Origin: Pseudomonas sp. p1(2021b)
GTDB lineage: Bacteria; Pseudomonadota; Gammaproteobacteria; Pseudomonadales; Pseudomonadaceae
NCBI RefSeq assembly: GCF_020151015.1
Contig: NZ_CP083746.1
Coordinates: 248,001 to 312,000, forward strand
Direction of reading: 5' to 3'
Length of the DNA: 64,000 nt
Under the pieces are notes generated by a model that searched no databases, was not told where the DNA came from, and saw nothing but the letters and a program-made list of their open reading frames with translations. The translations under genes and the position numbers were made by a program. Shown here in pieces: positions 54,201 to 62,917 of this stretch (its first letter is position 1; every line of letters begins with the position of its first letter).

Positions 54201-54282
54201 ACAGGCTGATGGCAGCGTGATCGAGGCAGAGATCGTGTCTTCGGTGTTCTTCGATCCGAAGGGTGAACGGCAGAACGTCTAA
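51265..54282 (+). CDS. soxA: Sarcosine oxidase alpha subunit
   Basis: This 1005-residue subunit has an N-terminal 2Fe-2S-like fold lacking the cysteines ([23 protein letters not shown]). An NAD-binding domain ([24 protein letters not shown], residue ~175) comes next. C-terminal aminomethyltransferase (GcvT) domains from ~600 ([40 protein letters not shown]) bind folate and trap the methyl as methylene-THF. It is translationally coupled to soxD. Confidence 0.96.
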   Translation: [1005 protein letters not shown]

Positions 54283-54308
54283 GGCCTCCGGAAGGCAGTG
54301 CTGGATCT

Positions 54309-54380
54309 TGTGGGAGCGGGTTTACCCGCGAATGCGATGTTGGCCTCACCGGCCCATTCGCGGGCAAGCCCGCTCCCACA
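54309..54380. repeat. REP pair 9 (GTGGGAGCGGG family), inside the sox operon
   Basis: Two opposed REP units interrupt the operon between soxA and soxG, which are transcribed in the same direction. Confidence 0.85.
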
Positions 54381-54424
54381 GGTTCGGCGCCGTTCGGCAC
54401 AACAGAATTCAAGGCAGGTAAGAA

Positions 54425-55057
54425 ATGAGCGTAATCAACGTCTTCCAGCAAAATCCGGGCTCCAACGCCCGGGCCGAGTCGCCGCTGCACCATGCCGACC
54501 TGGCCAGCCTGGTCGGCAAGGGCCGCAAGAACGCAGGCGTCACCCTGCGTGAGCACAAGTTCCTGGGTCACCTGACTCTCCGTGGCGATGGCCACGACGC
54601 AGCGTTCGCCGCTGGCGTGAAGAAGGCCCTGGGTCTGGAGCTGCCGGTCGCCCTGACCGTCGTCGCCAACGCCGAGATGTCGCTGCAGTGGGTCGGCCCC
54701 GATGAGTGGCTGCTGATCGTCCCGGGCGGCCAGGAGTTTGCCATCGAGCAGAAACTGCGCGCCGCCCTCGAAGGCCAGCACATCCAAGTGGTCAACATCA
54801 GCGGCGGGCAGACCCTGCTCGAACTGCGCGGCCCGAACGTGCGCGACGTGCTGATGAAATCCACCAGCTATGATGTACACCCGAACAACTTCCCGGTCGG
54901 CAAGGCTGTCGGCACCGTGTTCGCCAAGTCGCAACTGGTGATCCGTCGCACCGCCGAGGACACCTGGGAGCTGGTCATCCGCCGCAGCTTCTCCGACTAC
55001 TGGTGGCTGTGGCTGCAGGACGCGTCGGCTGAATACGGTCTGTCCATCGAAGCATAA
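54425..55057 (+). CDS. soxG: Sarcosine oxidase gamma subunit
   Basis: This 210-residue GcvT-like small subunit has LREHKFLGHLTLRGDG, LQWVGPDEWLLIVPGG and a C-terminal WELVIRRSFSDYWWLWLQDA. It completes the soxBDAG set and lies 11 bp before purU. Confidence 0.94.
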   Translation: MSVINVFQQNPGSNARAESPLHHADLASLVGKGRKNAGVTLREHKFLGHLTLRGDGHDAAFAAGVKKALGLELPVALTVVANAEMSLQWVGPDEWLLIVPGGQEFAIEQKLRAALEGQHIQVVNISGGQTLLELRGPNVRDVLMKSTSYDVHPNNFPVGKAVGTVFAKSQLVIRRTAEDTWELVIRRSFSDYWWLWLQDASAEYGLSIEA

Positions 55058-55068
55058 GGAGAACACGC

Positions 55069-55926
55069 ATGAGTCGGGCACCGGACACTTGGATTCTCAC
55101 CGCCGACTGCCCGAGCATGCTCGGCACCGTCGACGTGGTCACGCGTTACCTCTACGAGCAGCGCTGCTACGTGACGGAGCATCACTCCTTCGATGACCGG
55201 CTGTCGGGGCGGTTCTTCATCCGCGTCGAGTTCCGCCAGCCGGACGATTTCGACGAAGCCGGCTTTCGTGCCGGCCTCGCCGAGCGCAGCGATGCGTTCG
55301 GCATGGCCTTCGAGCTGACCGCGCCGAATCATCGCCCCAAGGTGGTGATCATGGTGTCCAAGGCCGACCACTGCCTGAACGACCTGCTGTATCGCCAGCG
55401 CATCGGTCAGCTGGCCATGGACGTGGTGGCGGTGGTGTCCAACCACCCGGACCTCGAACCGCTGGCCCAATGGCACAAGATTCCGTACTACCACTTCCCC
55501 CTGGACCCGAAGGACAAGCCGGCCCAGGAGCGCAAGGTGCTGCAGGTGATCGAGGAGACCGGCGCCGAGCTGGTGATCCTCGCTCGCTACATGCAGGTGC
55601 TGTCGCCCGAGCTGTGCCGTCGGTTGGATGGCTGGGCGATCAACATCCACCACTCCCTGCTGCCGGGCTTCAAGGGCGCCAAGCCCTACCACCAGGCCTA
55701 CAACAAGGGCGTGAAGATGGTCGGCGCCACGGCACACTACATCAACAACGACCTCGACGAAGGGCCGATCATCGCCCAGGGCGTCGAGGTGGTGGACCAC
55801 AGCCACTACCCGGAAGACTTGATTGCCAAGGGCCGCGACATCGAATGCCTGACCCTGGCGCGGGCGGTGGGATACCACATCGAGCGCCGAGTGTTCCTCA
55901 ACGCCAATCGCACTGTCGTGCTTTGA
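55069..55926 (+). CDS. purU: Formyltetrahydrofolate deformylase
   Basis: This 285-residue enzyme has an N-terminal ACT domain (ILTADCPSMLGTVDVVTRYLYE) and a C-terminal formyltransferase fold (NIHHSLLPGFKGAKPYHQAY with the catalytic His pair; GATAHYINNDLDEGPII). It splits 10-formyl-THF to formate and THF, recycling the folate charged by sarcosine oxidase. The start at 55069 has GGAG upstream. Confidence 0.96.
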   Translation: MSRAPDTWILTADCPSMLGTVDVVTRYLYEQRCYVTEHHSFDDRLSGRFFIRVEFRQPDDFDEAGFRAGLAERSDAFGMAFELTAPNHRPKVVIMVSKADHCLNDLLYRQRIGQLAMDVVAVVSNHPDLEPLAQWHKIPYYHFPLDPKDKPAQERKVLQVIEETGAELVILARYMQVLSPELCRRLDGWAINIHHSLLPGFKGAKPYHQAYNKGVKMVGATAHYINNDLDEGPIIAQGVEVVDHSHYPEDLIAKGRDIECLTLARAVGYHIERRVFLNANRTVVL

Positions 55927-55934
55927 CTGACGCA

Positions 55935-56000
55935 ATCGCGGGACAAGCCCGCTCCCACAGGGATCACTGCGACCCTGTGGGAGCGGGCTTGTCCCGCGAT
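55935..56000. repeat. REP pair 10 (GTGGGAGCGGG family), inverted
   Basis: Two opposed REP units follow purU and precede the fdhA promoter region. Confidence 0.85.
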
Positions 56001-56020
56001 TGGGGCCATGATTTTTTCCT

Positions 56021-56053
56021 GCCGTTAACAGGCAATCCCCTGTCGCTTCCAGT
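56021..56053 (+). promoter_or_regulatory. Candidate AraC-type half-sites upstream of fdhA
   Basis: GTCGCTTCCAGT (56042-56053) matches the cbcX/sdaA box GTCGCATCCAGT at 11 of 12 positions. A weaker GCCGTTAACAGG lies exactly 21 bp upstream. They are about 120-150 bp before the fdhA start. This suggests fdhA shares the betaine regulator. Confidence 0.45.
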
Positions 56054-56170
56054 CACTGCGACAAGTTGTATCAGGCCCACAATTCCCTGCATTCCAGTAA
56101 CACATGCCGCCCACGGATGGCGGCAGGTTCCACCACCGCTGCATAAATAAAAATCAAGCGAGGTAAGAGC

Positions 56171-57370
56171 ATGTCTGGCAATCGTGGAGTGGTGTATCTC
56201 GGCGCGGGCAAGGTCGAGGTGCAGAAGATCGACTACCCGAAAATGCAAGACCCACGCGGCAACAAGATCGAGCACGGCGTGATCCTCAAGGTGGTCTCCA
56301 CCAACATCTGCGGTTCCGACCAGCACATGGTCCGTGGCCGTACTACCGCCCAGGTCGGCCTGGTCCTGGGCCACGAAATCACCGGTGAAATCGTCGAGAA
56401 GGGCCGCGACGTCGAGCGCATGCAGATCGGCGACCTGGTGTCGGTACCGTTCAACGTCGCCTGCGGTCGCTGCCGCTCCTGCAAAGAGATGCACACCGGT
56501 GTCTGCCTCACCGTCAACCCGGCTCGCGCCGGCGGCGCCTACGGCTACGTCGACATGGGTGACTGGACCGGCGGCCAGGCCGAATACGTGCTGGTGCCAT
56601 ACGCCGATTTCAACCTGCTGAAACTGCCGGAGCGCGACAAGGCCATGGAGAAGATCCGTGACCTGACCTGCCTGTCCGACATCCTGCCGACTGGCTACCA
56701 CGGTGCCGTGACTGCCGGTGTAGGCCCAGGCAGCACCGTCTATGTTGCCGGTGCTGGCCCGGTCGGCCTGGCAGCCGCTGCCTCGGCCCGCCTGCTGGGC
56801 GCAGCCTGCGTCATCGTCGGCGACCTCAACCCGGCCCGCCTGGCCCATGCCAAGTCCCAGGGCTTCGAAGTGGTCGACCTGTCCAAGGACACCCCGCTGC
56901 ACGAGCAGATCGTCGATATCCTCGGTGAACCGGAAGTGGACTGCGCCATCGACGCCGTCGGCTTCGAAGCCCGCGGCCATGGCCACGAAGGTGCCAAGCA
57001 CGAGGCACCGGCTACCGTGCTGAACTCGCTGATGCAAGTCACCCGCGTTGCCGGCAACATCGGTATCCCGGGCCTGTACGTGACCGAAGACCCGGGTGCG
57101 GTGGATGCCGCTGCCAAGATCGGCGCGCTGAGCATCCGCTTCGGCCTGGGCTGGGCGAAATCGCACAGCTTCCACACCGGCCAGACCCCGACCATGAAGT
57201 ACAACCGCCAGCTGATGCAGGCGATCATGTGGGACCGTATCAACATCGCCGAGGTGGTTGGCGTGCAGGTGATCAACCTGGACCAGGCGCCGCAAGGCTA
57301 CGGCGAGTTCGATGCAGGTGTGCCGAAGAAGTTCGTGATCGACCCGCACAAGATGTGGGGTGCGGCGTAA
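56171..57370 (+). CDS. fdhA: Glutathione-independent formaldehyde dehydrogenase
   Basis: This 399-residue zinc alcohol-dehydrogenase family enzyme has the catalytic zinc ligands in NICGSDQHMVRGR and LGHEITGEIVEKG. The structural zinc cysteines are CGRCRSCKEMHTGVC, and the NAD site is VYVAGAGPVGLAAAASARLLGA. It matches P. putida FdhA and oxidises formaldehyde to formate with tightly bound NAD. Formaldehyde comes from GbcA, DgcA and sarcosine oxidation, which explains its place at the end of the pathway block. Confidence 0.96.
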   Translation: MSGNRGVVYLGAGKVEVQKIDYPKMQDPRGNKIEHGVILKVVSTNICGSDQHMVRGRTTAQVGLVLGHEITGEIVEKGRDVERMQIGDLVSVPFNVACGRCRSCKEMHTGVCLTVNPARAGGAYGYVDMGDWTGGQAEYVLVPYADFNLLKLPERDKAMEKIRDLTCLSDILPTGYHGAVTAGVGPGSTVYVAGAGPVGLAAAASARLLGAACVIVGDLNPARLAHAKSQGFEVVDLSKDTPLHEQIVDILGEPEVDCAIDAVGFEARGHGHEGAKHEAPATVLNSLMQVTRVAGNIGIPGLYVTEDPGAVDAAAKIGALSIRFGLGWAKSHSFHTGQTPTMKYNRQLMQAIMWDRINIAEVVGVQVINLDQAPQGYGEFDAGVPKKFVIDPHKMWGAA

Positions 57371-57384
57371 CACGCTGATGAAAG

Positions 57385-57410
57385 AGCCCCTCGAATCGAG
57401 GGGCTTTTTT
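57385..57410 (+). terminator. Rho-independent terminator of fdhA
   Basis: AGCCCCTCGA / TCGAGGGGCT (57385-57394 with 57396-57405) is followed by TTTTT, 15 bp after the fdhA stop. Confidence 0.92.
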
Positions 57411-57519
57411 ATGATGGACAGGTTTATGGCGGCCTCGATGGTCGGCCGGAACATTCCCCGTTTTGCCCAGTCAAATGCCTCGTTTCCCAGGCCATCCCGG
57501 CCGACGAGGTCCTCCCCCG

Positions 57520-58098
57520 ATGAAAGCGCTTACCTTGGCAACCCTGATGACCCTGGCTGCAAGCCCGGTGTTCGCCTATAACCTGAGCGACGCGGCCAAT
57601 GCCGTGTCGGCGATGCAGAACCAGCATTCGAGCCAGCAGGGCCAGGTGCAGGCCCCGGCCGCCCAGGCCAACCTGCTCAATACTTTGGGCAGCGAGCTGA
57701 AGATCACCCCTGAACAGGCCATCGGTGGTGCAGGTGCGATGCTGGGGCTGGCGCGCAACAACCTGAGTGAAACCGACTATGGCCAGCTGACCCAGGCGGT
57801 GCCCGGTCTGGACCTGCTCACCGGTGCCAATGCCCTGGGTGGTTTGAGTGGCCTGGGCGCGTTGCTCGGGCAGAACAGCCAAGACGCCTCGCCCCTGGGC
57901 AATGCCCTGGGTAACGTCGAGAACCGCAGCGACCTGGACAACGCCTTCAAGCTGCTGGGGATGGACACAGGCATGATCGGGCAGTTCGCCCCGCTGATCC
58001 TCCAGTACCTGGGGCAGCAGGGCATCGCCGGCTCGCTGTTGCAGAACCTGGGCAGCCTGTGGGCGACCCCGGCTCCGGCGGCCGTGCCTTCGGTCTGA
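57520..58098 (+). CDS. Exported DUF2780-type protein
   Basis: This 192-residue protein has a signal peptide (residues 1-19, ending VFA) and a Gly/Leu/Gln-rich mature part (LNTLGSELKITPEQAIGGAGAMLGLARNNLS; FAPLILQYLGQQGIAGSLLQNLGSLW). It resembles the DUF2780 VcgC/VcgE family. It is probably periplasmic. Function unknown. ATG 57520 starts the signal peptide. Confidence 0.82.
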   Translation: MKALTLATLMTLAASPVFAYNLSDAANAVSAMQNQHSSQQGQVQAPAAQANLLNTLGSELKITPEQAIGGAGAMLGLARNNLSETDYGQLTQAVPGLDLLTGANALGGLSGLGALLGQNSQDASPLGNALGNVENRSDLDNAFKLLGMDTGMIGQFAPLILQYLGQQGIAGSLLQNLGSLWATPAPAAVPSV

Positions 58099-58108
58099 CA
58101 CGCTTGCA

Positions 58109-58228
58109 TGTAGGAGCGGCCTTGCGCCGCGAAAGGGCCGCAAAGCGGCCCCAACAACGATACCTGCGATAACGCTGAAACCCTGGGGCCGCTATGCGGC
58201 CCTTTCGCGGCGCAAGGCCGCTCACAGG
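58109..58228. repeat. REP pair 11 (GTAGGAGCGGCC family), inverted
   Basis: Two opposed REP units lie between convergent genes. The right unit reaches into the last codons of the APC permease gene. Confidence 0.8.
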
Positions 58229-59583
58229 GGGCTTTCGGAGAAGTCCACCAGGCGCACGGGGCGGCGGAAGCCGGCGGTGAGCACGGCCAGGTAGGCCAGG
58301 CCCATAGCGAACCAGCACAGGCCGATCACCAGGGTCAGCGCCGACAGGCTGGTCCACAGCCACAGGGTCAGGCCCAGGCCCACCAGCGGCACCAGCCCGT
58401 AGCACAGCAGGCCCTTGAGGTTGCGGTGAGCGCTCTGGCCCACCAAGTGGGTACGCACCACCGCCAGGTTCACCGCCGAGAAGGCCACCAGCGCGCCGAA
58501 GCTGATCAGCGAGGCGAGGGTGGCGAGGTCGATCACCAAGGCCAGCAACGAGAAGGCCGAGACCAATACGATGGCGAACACCGGGGTCCCGAAGCGTGGC
58601 GACAGCTTGCCGAAGGTACGCTGCGGCAGCACCTTGTCGCGGCCCATGGTGTAGAGGATACGCGACACGGCGGCTTGGGAAGCCAGGGCCGAGCCCAGGC
58701 TGCCGGCGACGAAGGCGGCGGTGAAGAAGTTGGCCAGGAACTGGCCGCCGGCTTTGAACATCACTTCGTTGGCCGCGGCGTCGGCGTTGGCGAACGTGCT
58801 GCCCGGCAGAACCAATTGGCTGATATAGGCCAGCAGGGTGAACAGCAGGCCTGCACCCAGGGTGGTGAGGATGATCGCCCGTGGCACGTCGCGGCGCGCA
58901 TCACGGGTTTCTTCCGCCAGGGTGGAGACCGCGTCGAAGCCCAGGAAAGACAGGCACAGCACCGCCGCACCGGCCATCAGGTGGCCGAAGCCCGGCTGGC
59001 TGCCATCGCCCAGCAGCGGCGAGAGCAGGTCGACCGGCTGGCCAGCCAGGGACTGGTAGGACAGCGCCACGAACACCCCGATGAAGACAATTTGCGCGCC
59101 GACGATCAAGTTGCTGGCCTTGGCCACCGAATGGATGCCGACCACGTTGAGCACGGTCACCAGGGCGATCGAAGCCAGGATGATGGCCCAGGCCGGTATG
59201 GCAGGGAAGGCGATGTTGAGGAACAGGCCGATGAGCAGGTAGTTGATCATCGGGATGAACAGATAGTCGAGCAGCAGCGACCAGCCGGCGAGGAAGCCGA
59301 TGTTCGGGCCGAAGGCCATGTTGGTGTAGGAGTACGCCGAGCCCGCGACCGGGAAGCGCTTGACCATGAAGCTATAGGACGTGGCGGTGAACAGCATCGC
59401 CAGCAGGGTCACGAGATAGGCGCCGGCGGTACGGCCACCGGTGATCTCGGTGACGATGCCGTAGGTGGTGAAGATGGTCAGCGGGACCATGTACACCAGG
59501 CCGAAGAACACCAGGGCGGGAAGCCCCAGGACACGGCGAAGTTGAGGAGCTGCCTCGGCAGCGTTGCAAGGTTGTTTGGCCAT
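58222..59583 (-). CDS. APC-family amino-acid/polyamine permease
   Basis: This 453-residue inner-membrane transporter has about 12 helices: VLGLPALVFFGLVYMVPLTIFTTYG, PVAGSAYSYTNMAFGPNIGFLAGW and SFLGFDAVSTLAEETRDARRDVPRAI. It resembles PuuP-like putrescine importers and related APC permeases. The substrate is not certain. It is monocistronic on the minus strand. Confidence 0.88.
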   Translation of the reverse strand: MAKQPCNAAEAAPQLRRVLGLPALVFFGLVYMVPLTIFTTYGIVTEITGGRTAGAYLVTLLAMLFTATSYSFMVKRFPVAGSAYSYTNMAFGPNIGFLAGWSLLLDYLFIPMINYLLIGLFLNIAFPAIPAWAIILASIALVTVLNVVGIHSVAKASNLIVGAQIVFIGVFVALSYQSLAGQPVDLLSPLLGDGSQPGFGHLMAGAAVLCLSFLGFDAVSTLAEETRDARRDVPRAIILTTLGAGLLFTLLAYISQLVLPGSTFANADAAANEVMFKAGGQFLANFFTAAFVAGSLGSALASQAAVSRILYTMGRDKVLPQRTFGKLSPRFGTPVFAIVLVSAFSLLALVIDLATLASLISFGALVAFSAVNLAVVRTHLVGQSAHRNLKGLLCYGLVPLVGLGLTLWLWTSLSALTLVIGLCWFAMGLAYLAVLTAGFRRPVRLVDFSESPL

Positions 59584-59714
59584 CGATCGATCCAGGCATT
59601 TTTGTAGTTGTGCGTTGATCGATTTTTATCCACCTGGGTGGGTGATGACAAACAAAGAGTTACTTATGTCGATTATAAATCTGGATTTTAATCGGTTTGC
59701 TCCACAGTGTTTCT

Positions 59715-59746
59715 GGCCCAATCGCCGGCTTGCCGGCGATTGGGCC
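59715..59746. terminator. 15-bp perfect palindromic hairpin after the acyltransferase gene
   Basis: GGCCCAATCGCCGGC (59715-59729) pairs with GCCGGCGATTGGGCC (59732-59746). It lies 7 bp past the acyltransferase stop on the minus strand and probably ends that transcript, though T-rich flanks are modest. Confidence 0.6.
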
Positions 59747-59752
59747 GATTAA

Positions 59753-60640
59753 TTAATGCATCTCGGTGCGCAATTGCGCGATCCGCTGGTCCTTGTCCAG
59801 CCACAGCTGGTTCACCCAGGCCTGCACCCTCTGGCGAAACTCAGGGTCGTTCTCGTAGTCGCCCGCACACAGCGCCGGGTCGAGCTCACGCACACGGATA
59901 TCGATGATCACCCGGCTGATGCTGCCATTGAGCAGGTCCCAGAACCCTGGTGCCTTGTCGCCGGGGTAGACGATGGTGACGTCCAGCAGGGCATCGAGCT
60001 GCTCGCCAAGCGCTGCGAGCACGAAGGCGACGCCGCCGGCCTTGGGCTTGAGCAGATGCTGGTAGGGCGATTGCTGGGCCTGGCGCTTGGCCTCGCTGAA
60101 ACGGGTGCCTTCCAGGTAGTTGACCACCGTGACCGGCTGGCGTTTGAACAGTTCGCAGGCTGCCTTGGTGATTTCCAGGTCCTTGCCCTTGAGCTCGGGG
60201 TGCTTGTCCAGGAAGGCTTTGCTGTAGCGCTTCATGAAGGGGTAGTCCAGCGCCCACCAGGCCAGGCCCAGCAGTGGTACCCAGATCAGCTCCTTCTTCA
60301 GGAAGAACTTGAAGAACGGCACGCGGCGGTTGAGGCTTTCGATCAAGGCTGGAATATCGACCCAGCTCTGGTGGTTGCTCACGCAGAGGTAGGAGGTGTC
60401 CTGGCGCAGCTTCTCGATGCCGCGGATGTCCCACTGGGTCGGGATGCACAGGGCGAAGATCGCCTTGTCGATCTCCGACCAGGTCTCGGCGATCCACATC
60501 ACCGCCCAGGAGGCGTAGTCGCGTCCACGGCCCGGCAGCACCAGTTTGAGCAGGGCGAACACCATCAGCGGGCCGATCAGCACGAGGGTGTTGAGCAGCA
60601 GCAGGGCGGTGGTGAGGATGCCGGTCAGCAGGCGACGCAT
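59753..60640 (-). CDS. 1-acyl-glycerol-3-phosphate-type acyltransferase (YihG-like)
   Basis: This 295-residue PlsC-family protein has an N-terminal membrane helix (residues ~5-35). The HX4D catalytic motif is NHQSWVD near residue 92, and EGTRFS is the acceptor-binding motif near 175. The long C-terminal part matches YihG. It transfers an acyl group to lysophosphatidic acid or a related lipid. It is divergent from the retropepsin-like gene. Confidence 0.9.
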   Translation of the reverse strand: MRRLLTGILTTALLLLNTLVLIGPLMVFALLKLVLPGRGRDYASWAVMWIAETWSEIDKAIFALCIPTQWDIRGIEKLRQDTSYLCVSNHQSWVDIPALIESLNRRVPFFKFFLKKELIWVPLLGLAWWALDYPFMKRYSKAFLDKHPELKGKDLEITKAACELFKRQPVTVVNYLEGTRFSEAKRQAQQSPYQHLLKPKAGGVAFVLAALGEQLDALLDVTIVYPGDKAPGFWDLLNGSISRVIIDIRVRELDPALCAGDYENDPEFRQRVQAWVNQLWLDKDQRIAQLRTEMH

Positions 60641-60822
60641 AAAAAGACTCTTGTTGTCAGATAAAAGCGGTTGGCAATGATAAGTGGGGCTTGGCCCTAC
60701 GCCAAATGTCCAATGCTCGAACCTGGGGACAAATGTTTCACATTGTGTTGGATAAGCTGTGACAACGAACCTATCGTGCTTGCGCAGTCTAAGTACTGCC
60801 CCACCTCAAGGAAGCGTATCCC

Positions 60823-61323
60823 GTGAAATCGATGCTTGCCCTGTTGTCATTGCTCAGCCTTCCCGTGATGGCTGCCGAACCGACCTTATATGGCCGTTAC
60901 GAATACATTGGCGTGCCGGAAATCGGCGAGACGTTCAAAGCCAAGATGGACACCGGCGCCCTGACCGCGTCGCTGTCGGCCAAGGACATCGAACGTTTCA
61001 CCCGCGATGGCGAGGACTGGGTGCGCTTCCGTCTGGCCACCAAGGATGCCGGCGACAAGGTCTATGAACATAAGGTGGCGCGCATCAGCAAGATCAAGAA
61101 CCGCGCCGACGAAGAAGATGAAGGCGAGGAGCCGGAGATCACCAAGCGCCCGGTGGTCGACCTGGAGCTGTGCCTGGGTGATGTGAAGCGCACCGTGGAG
61201 GTCAACCTGACCGACCGCAGCAGCTTCAACTACCCGCTGTTGATCGGCTCCAAAGCCCTGCGCGAGTTCAAGGCCGCGGTGAACCCAGCGCGCAAGTTCA
61301 CCGCGGGCAAGCCAGACTGCTGA
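60823..61323 (+). CDS. Periplasmic retropepsin-like protein (PF05618 family)
   Basis: This 166-residue protein has a signal peptide (residues 1-17, ending VMA). The aspartic-protease-like motif KMDTGALTASLSA (Asp-Thr-Gly) is followed by NYPLLIGSKALREF. The family is annotated 'ATP-dependent zinc protease' or RimK-associated, but it is a retropepsin fold. The DTG is intact, so catalysis is possible. The acidic insert DEEDEGEEPE is notable. Confidence 0.85.
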   Translation: MKSMLALLSLLSLPVMAAEPTLYGRYEYIGVPEIGETFKAKMDTGALTASLSAKDIERFTRDGEDWVRFRLATKDAGDKVYEHKVARISKIKNRADEEDEGEEPEITKRPVVDLELCLGDVKRTVEVNLTDRSSFNYPLLIGSKALREFKAAVNPARKFTAGKPDC

Positions 61324-61343
61324 TCCGAACGCGTCGCAACCCC

Positions 61344-61462
61344 CTGTAGGAGCGGCCTCGTGCCGCGAAAGGGCTGCAAAGCAGCTCCAGGCTTTCGGTG
61401 TCGCCATTGATCTTGCTGGGGCTGCGTTGCAGCCCTTTCGCGGCACGAGGTGCTCCTACAGG
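61344..61462. repeat. REP pair 12 (GTAGGAGCGGCC family), inverted
   Basis: Two opposed REP units lie between the convergent retropepsin-like and glutathione transferase genes. Confidence 0.85.
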
Positions 61463-61468
61463 CAGAGG

Positions 61469-62092
61469 TCAGACCACCGGGTGCGTAGCGGCCATCGACG
61501 GGCGCTTGGCCACGTCGGCGTACCAGGCCGCCAGCCCGGGCTGTTGCTCGCGCCAGCCGAACTGCGGTTGGCGCAGGTCCAGGTAACCCAGGGCACAGGC
61601 CACGCCAATGGCGGCGATGTCGAAGGTCGATGCCAGTTCCGCCAGGTGCTCTTGCTCCAGGTTGGCCAGGCTGCGGCGGATCTTCTCGCCTTGGGCCTGG
61701 ACCCAGCCGTCCCAGCGTTTGTCTTCGGGGCGCAGGAAGGTCTCGTAACGGGTCGAGACTGCCGCATCCATGATCGCATCGGCCTGGGAGGCCAGGGTCA
61801 GGCGACGCCAGCGTGCCGAGCCTTCGCGAGGGATCAGCGGGTTGCCGACGTGCTGCAAGTCGAGGTACTCGCAGATCACCCGGCTATCGTGCAGCACGGT
61901 ACCATCTTCCAGGCGCAGGGCCGGGATCTTGCCGATCGGGTTGCCCTGGTTGAGCTGCTCGTCGCCGCTCACCGGGCTGACGTTGACCGCTTGCAGGGCA
62001 ACACGGTCTAGCTGGCCGGTCTCGTGCAGCACGACCATCACCTTGCGCACGAACGGCGAGAGGGGCGAGTGGAACAGGGTCATTGTCGCCAT
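61469..62092 (-). CDS. Glutathione S-transferase family protein
   Basis: This 207-residue protein has an N-terminal thioredoxin-fold GST domain ([49 protein letters not shown], the glutathione site). A helical C-terminal domain follows. Ser at position 9 or 12 is the likely thiol-activating residue. Substrate unknown. It lies 9 bp after msrA and is probably co-transcribed with it. Confidence 0.9.
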   Translation of the reverse strand: MATMTLFHSPLSPFVRKVMVVLHETGQLDRVALQAVNVSPVSGDEQLNQGNPIGKIPALRLEDGTVLHDSRVICEYLDLQHVGNPLIPREGSARWRRLTLASQADAIMDAAVSTRYETFLRPEDKRWDGWVQAQGEKIRRSLANLEQEHLAELASTFDIAAIGVACALGYLDLRQPQFGWREQQPGLAAWYADVAKRPSMAATHPVV

Positions 62093-62101
62093 GGCCGGTC
62101 C

Positions 62102-62767
62102 TCAGTTGCCTTGCAGGCTGGGTGGCAGGCAGACGCCGGTACCGGCGATGCCGCAGTAGCCGTCGGGGTTCTTGGCCAGGTACTGCTGGTGGTAGGCCTC
62201 GGCGAAATACACGGTCGGGGCCTGGTCGATCTCGGTGGTGATCTCACCGAAGCCGGCCTTGCTCAGCTCTGCCTGGAAGGCGTCACGGCTGGCCTTGGCC
62301 TGTTCCAGTTGCTCGGGGCTGGTGCAGTAGATCGCCGAGCGGTACTGGGTGCCGATGTCGTTGCCCTGGCGCATGCCCTGGGTCGGGTTGTGCAGCTCCC
62401 AGAACATCGCCAGCAGTTCGCGGTAGCTGACCTTGTCCTTGTCGAACACCACGAGCACCACTTCGGTGTGCCCGGTCAGGCCCGAACAGACTTCTTCATA
62501 GGTAGGGTTGGGGGTGAAGCCGCCTGCATAGCCGACCACCGTGCTGACCACACCTTCACGCTGCCAGAAGCGGCGCTCTGCGCCCCAGAAGCAGCCCAGG
62601 CCGAAGATCGCGAAGTCCACGTTCTGGAAGAACGGCCCCAGCAGAGGGGTGTCCTTGAATACGTAGTGGAATTCGGGCAGGGCCATTGGCGTTTCGCGGC
62701 CAGGCAAGGCCTGCTCCGCAGTGGGCATGACGTTTTTGTTCACCAGGATTTCCGAACGCAGGACCAT
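62102..62767 (-). CDS. msrA: Peptide-methionine (S)-S-oxide reductase
   Basis: This 221-residue MsrA has the catalytic Cys in [14 protein letters not shown] near residue 58. [24 protein letters not shown] and the C-terminal resolving Cys ([12 protein letters not shown]) are present. It repairs S-methionine sulfoxide in proteins. The ~45-residue N-terminal extension is common in this class. Confidence 0.96.
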   Translation of the reverse strand: MVLRSEILVNKNVMPTAEQALPGRETPMALPEFHYVFKDTPLLGPFFQNVDFAIFGLGCFWGAERRFWQREGVVSTVVGYAGGFTPNPTYEEVCSGLTGHTEVVLVVFDKDKVSYRELLAMFWELHNPTQGMRQGNDIGTQYRSAIYCTSPEQLEQAKASRDAFQAELSKAGFGEITTEIDQAPTVYFAEAYHQQYLAKNPDGYCGIAGTGVCLPPSLQGN

Positions 62768-62805
62768 GGCCGTTCCTCTGTGGATTTGGAGAGAGAGTGA
62801 TGGCT

Positions 62806-62876
62806 CTATCGCGGGGCAAGCCCGCTCCCACAGGAATTGTGCATGACCCTGTGGGAGCGGGCTTGTCCCGCGATAG
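62806..62876. repeat. REP pair 13 (GTGGGAGCGGG family), inverted
   Basis: Two opposed REP units lie between msrA and the end of the GGDEF/EAL gene, which are transcribed in the same direction. Confidence 0.85.
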
Positions 62877-62917
62877 GGCCCGAATGAGTTCTATAGTGCC
62901 CGAGACTTGCGCGTCTG

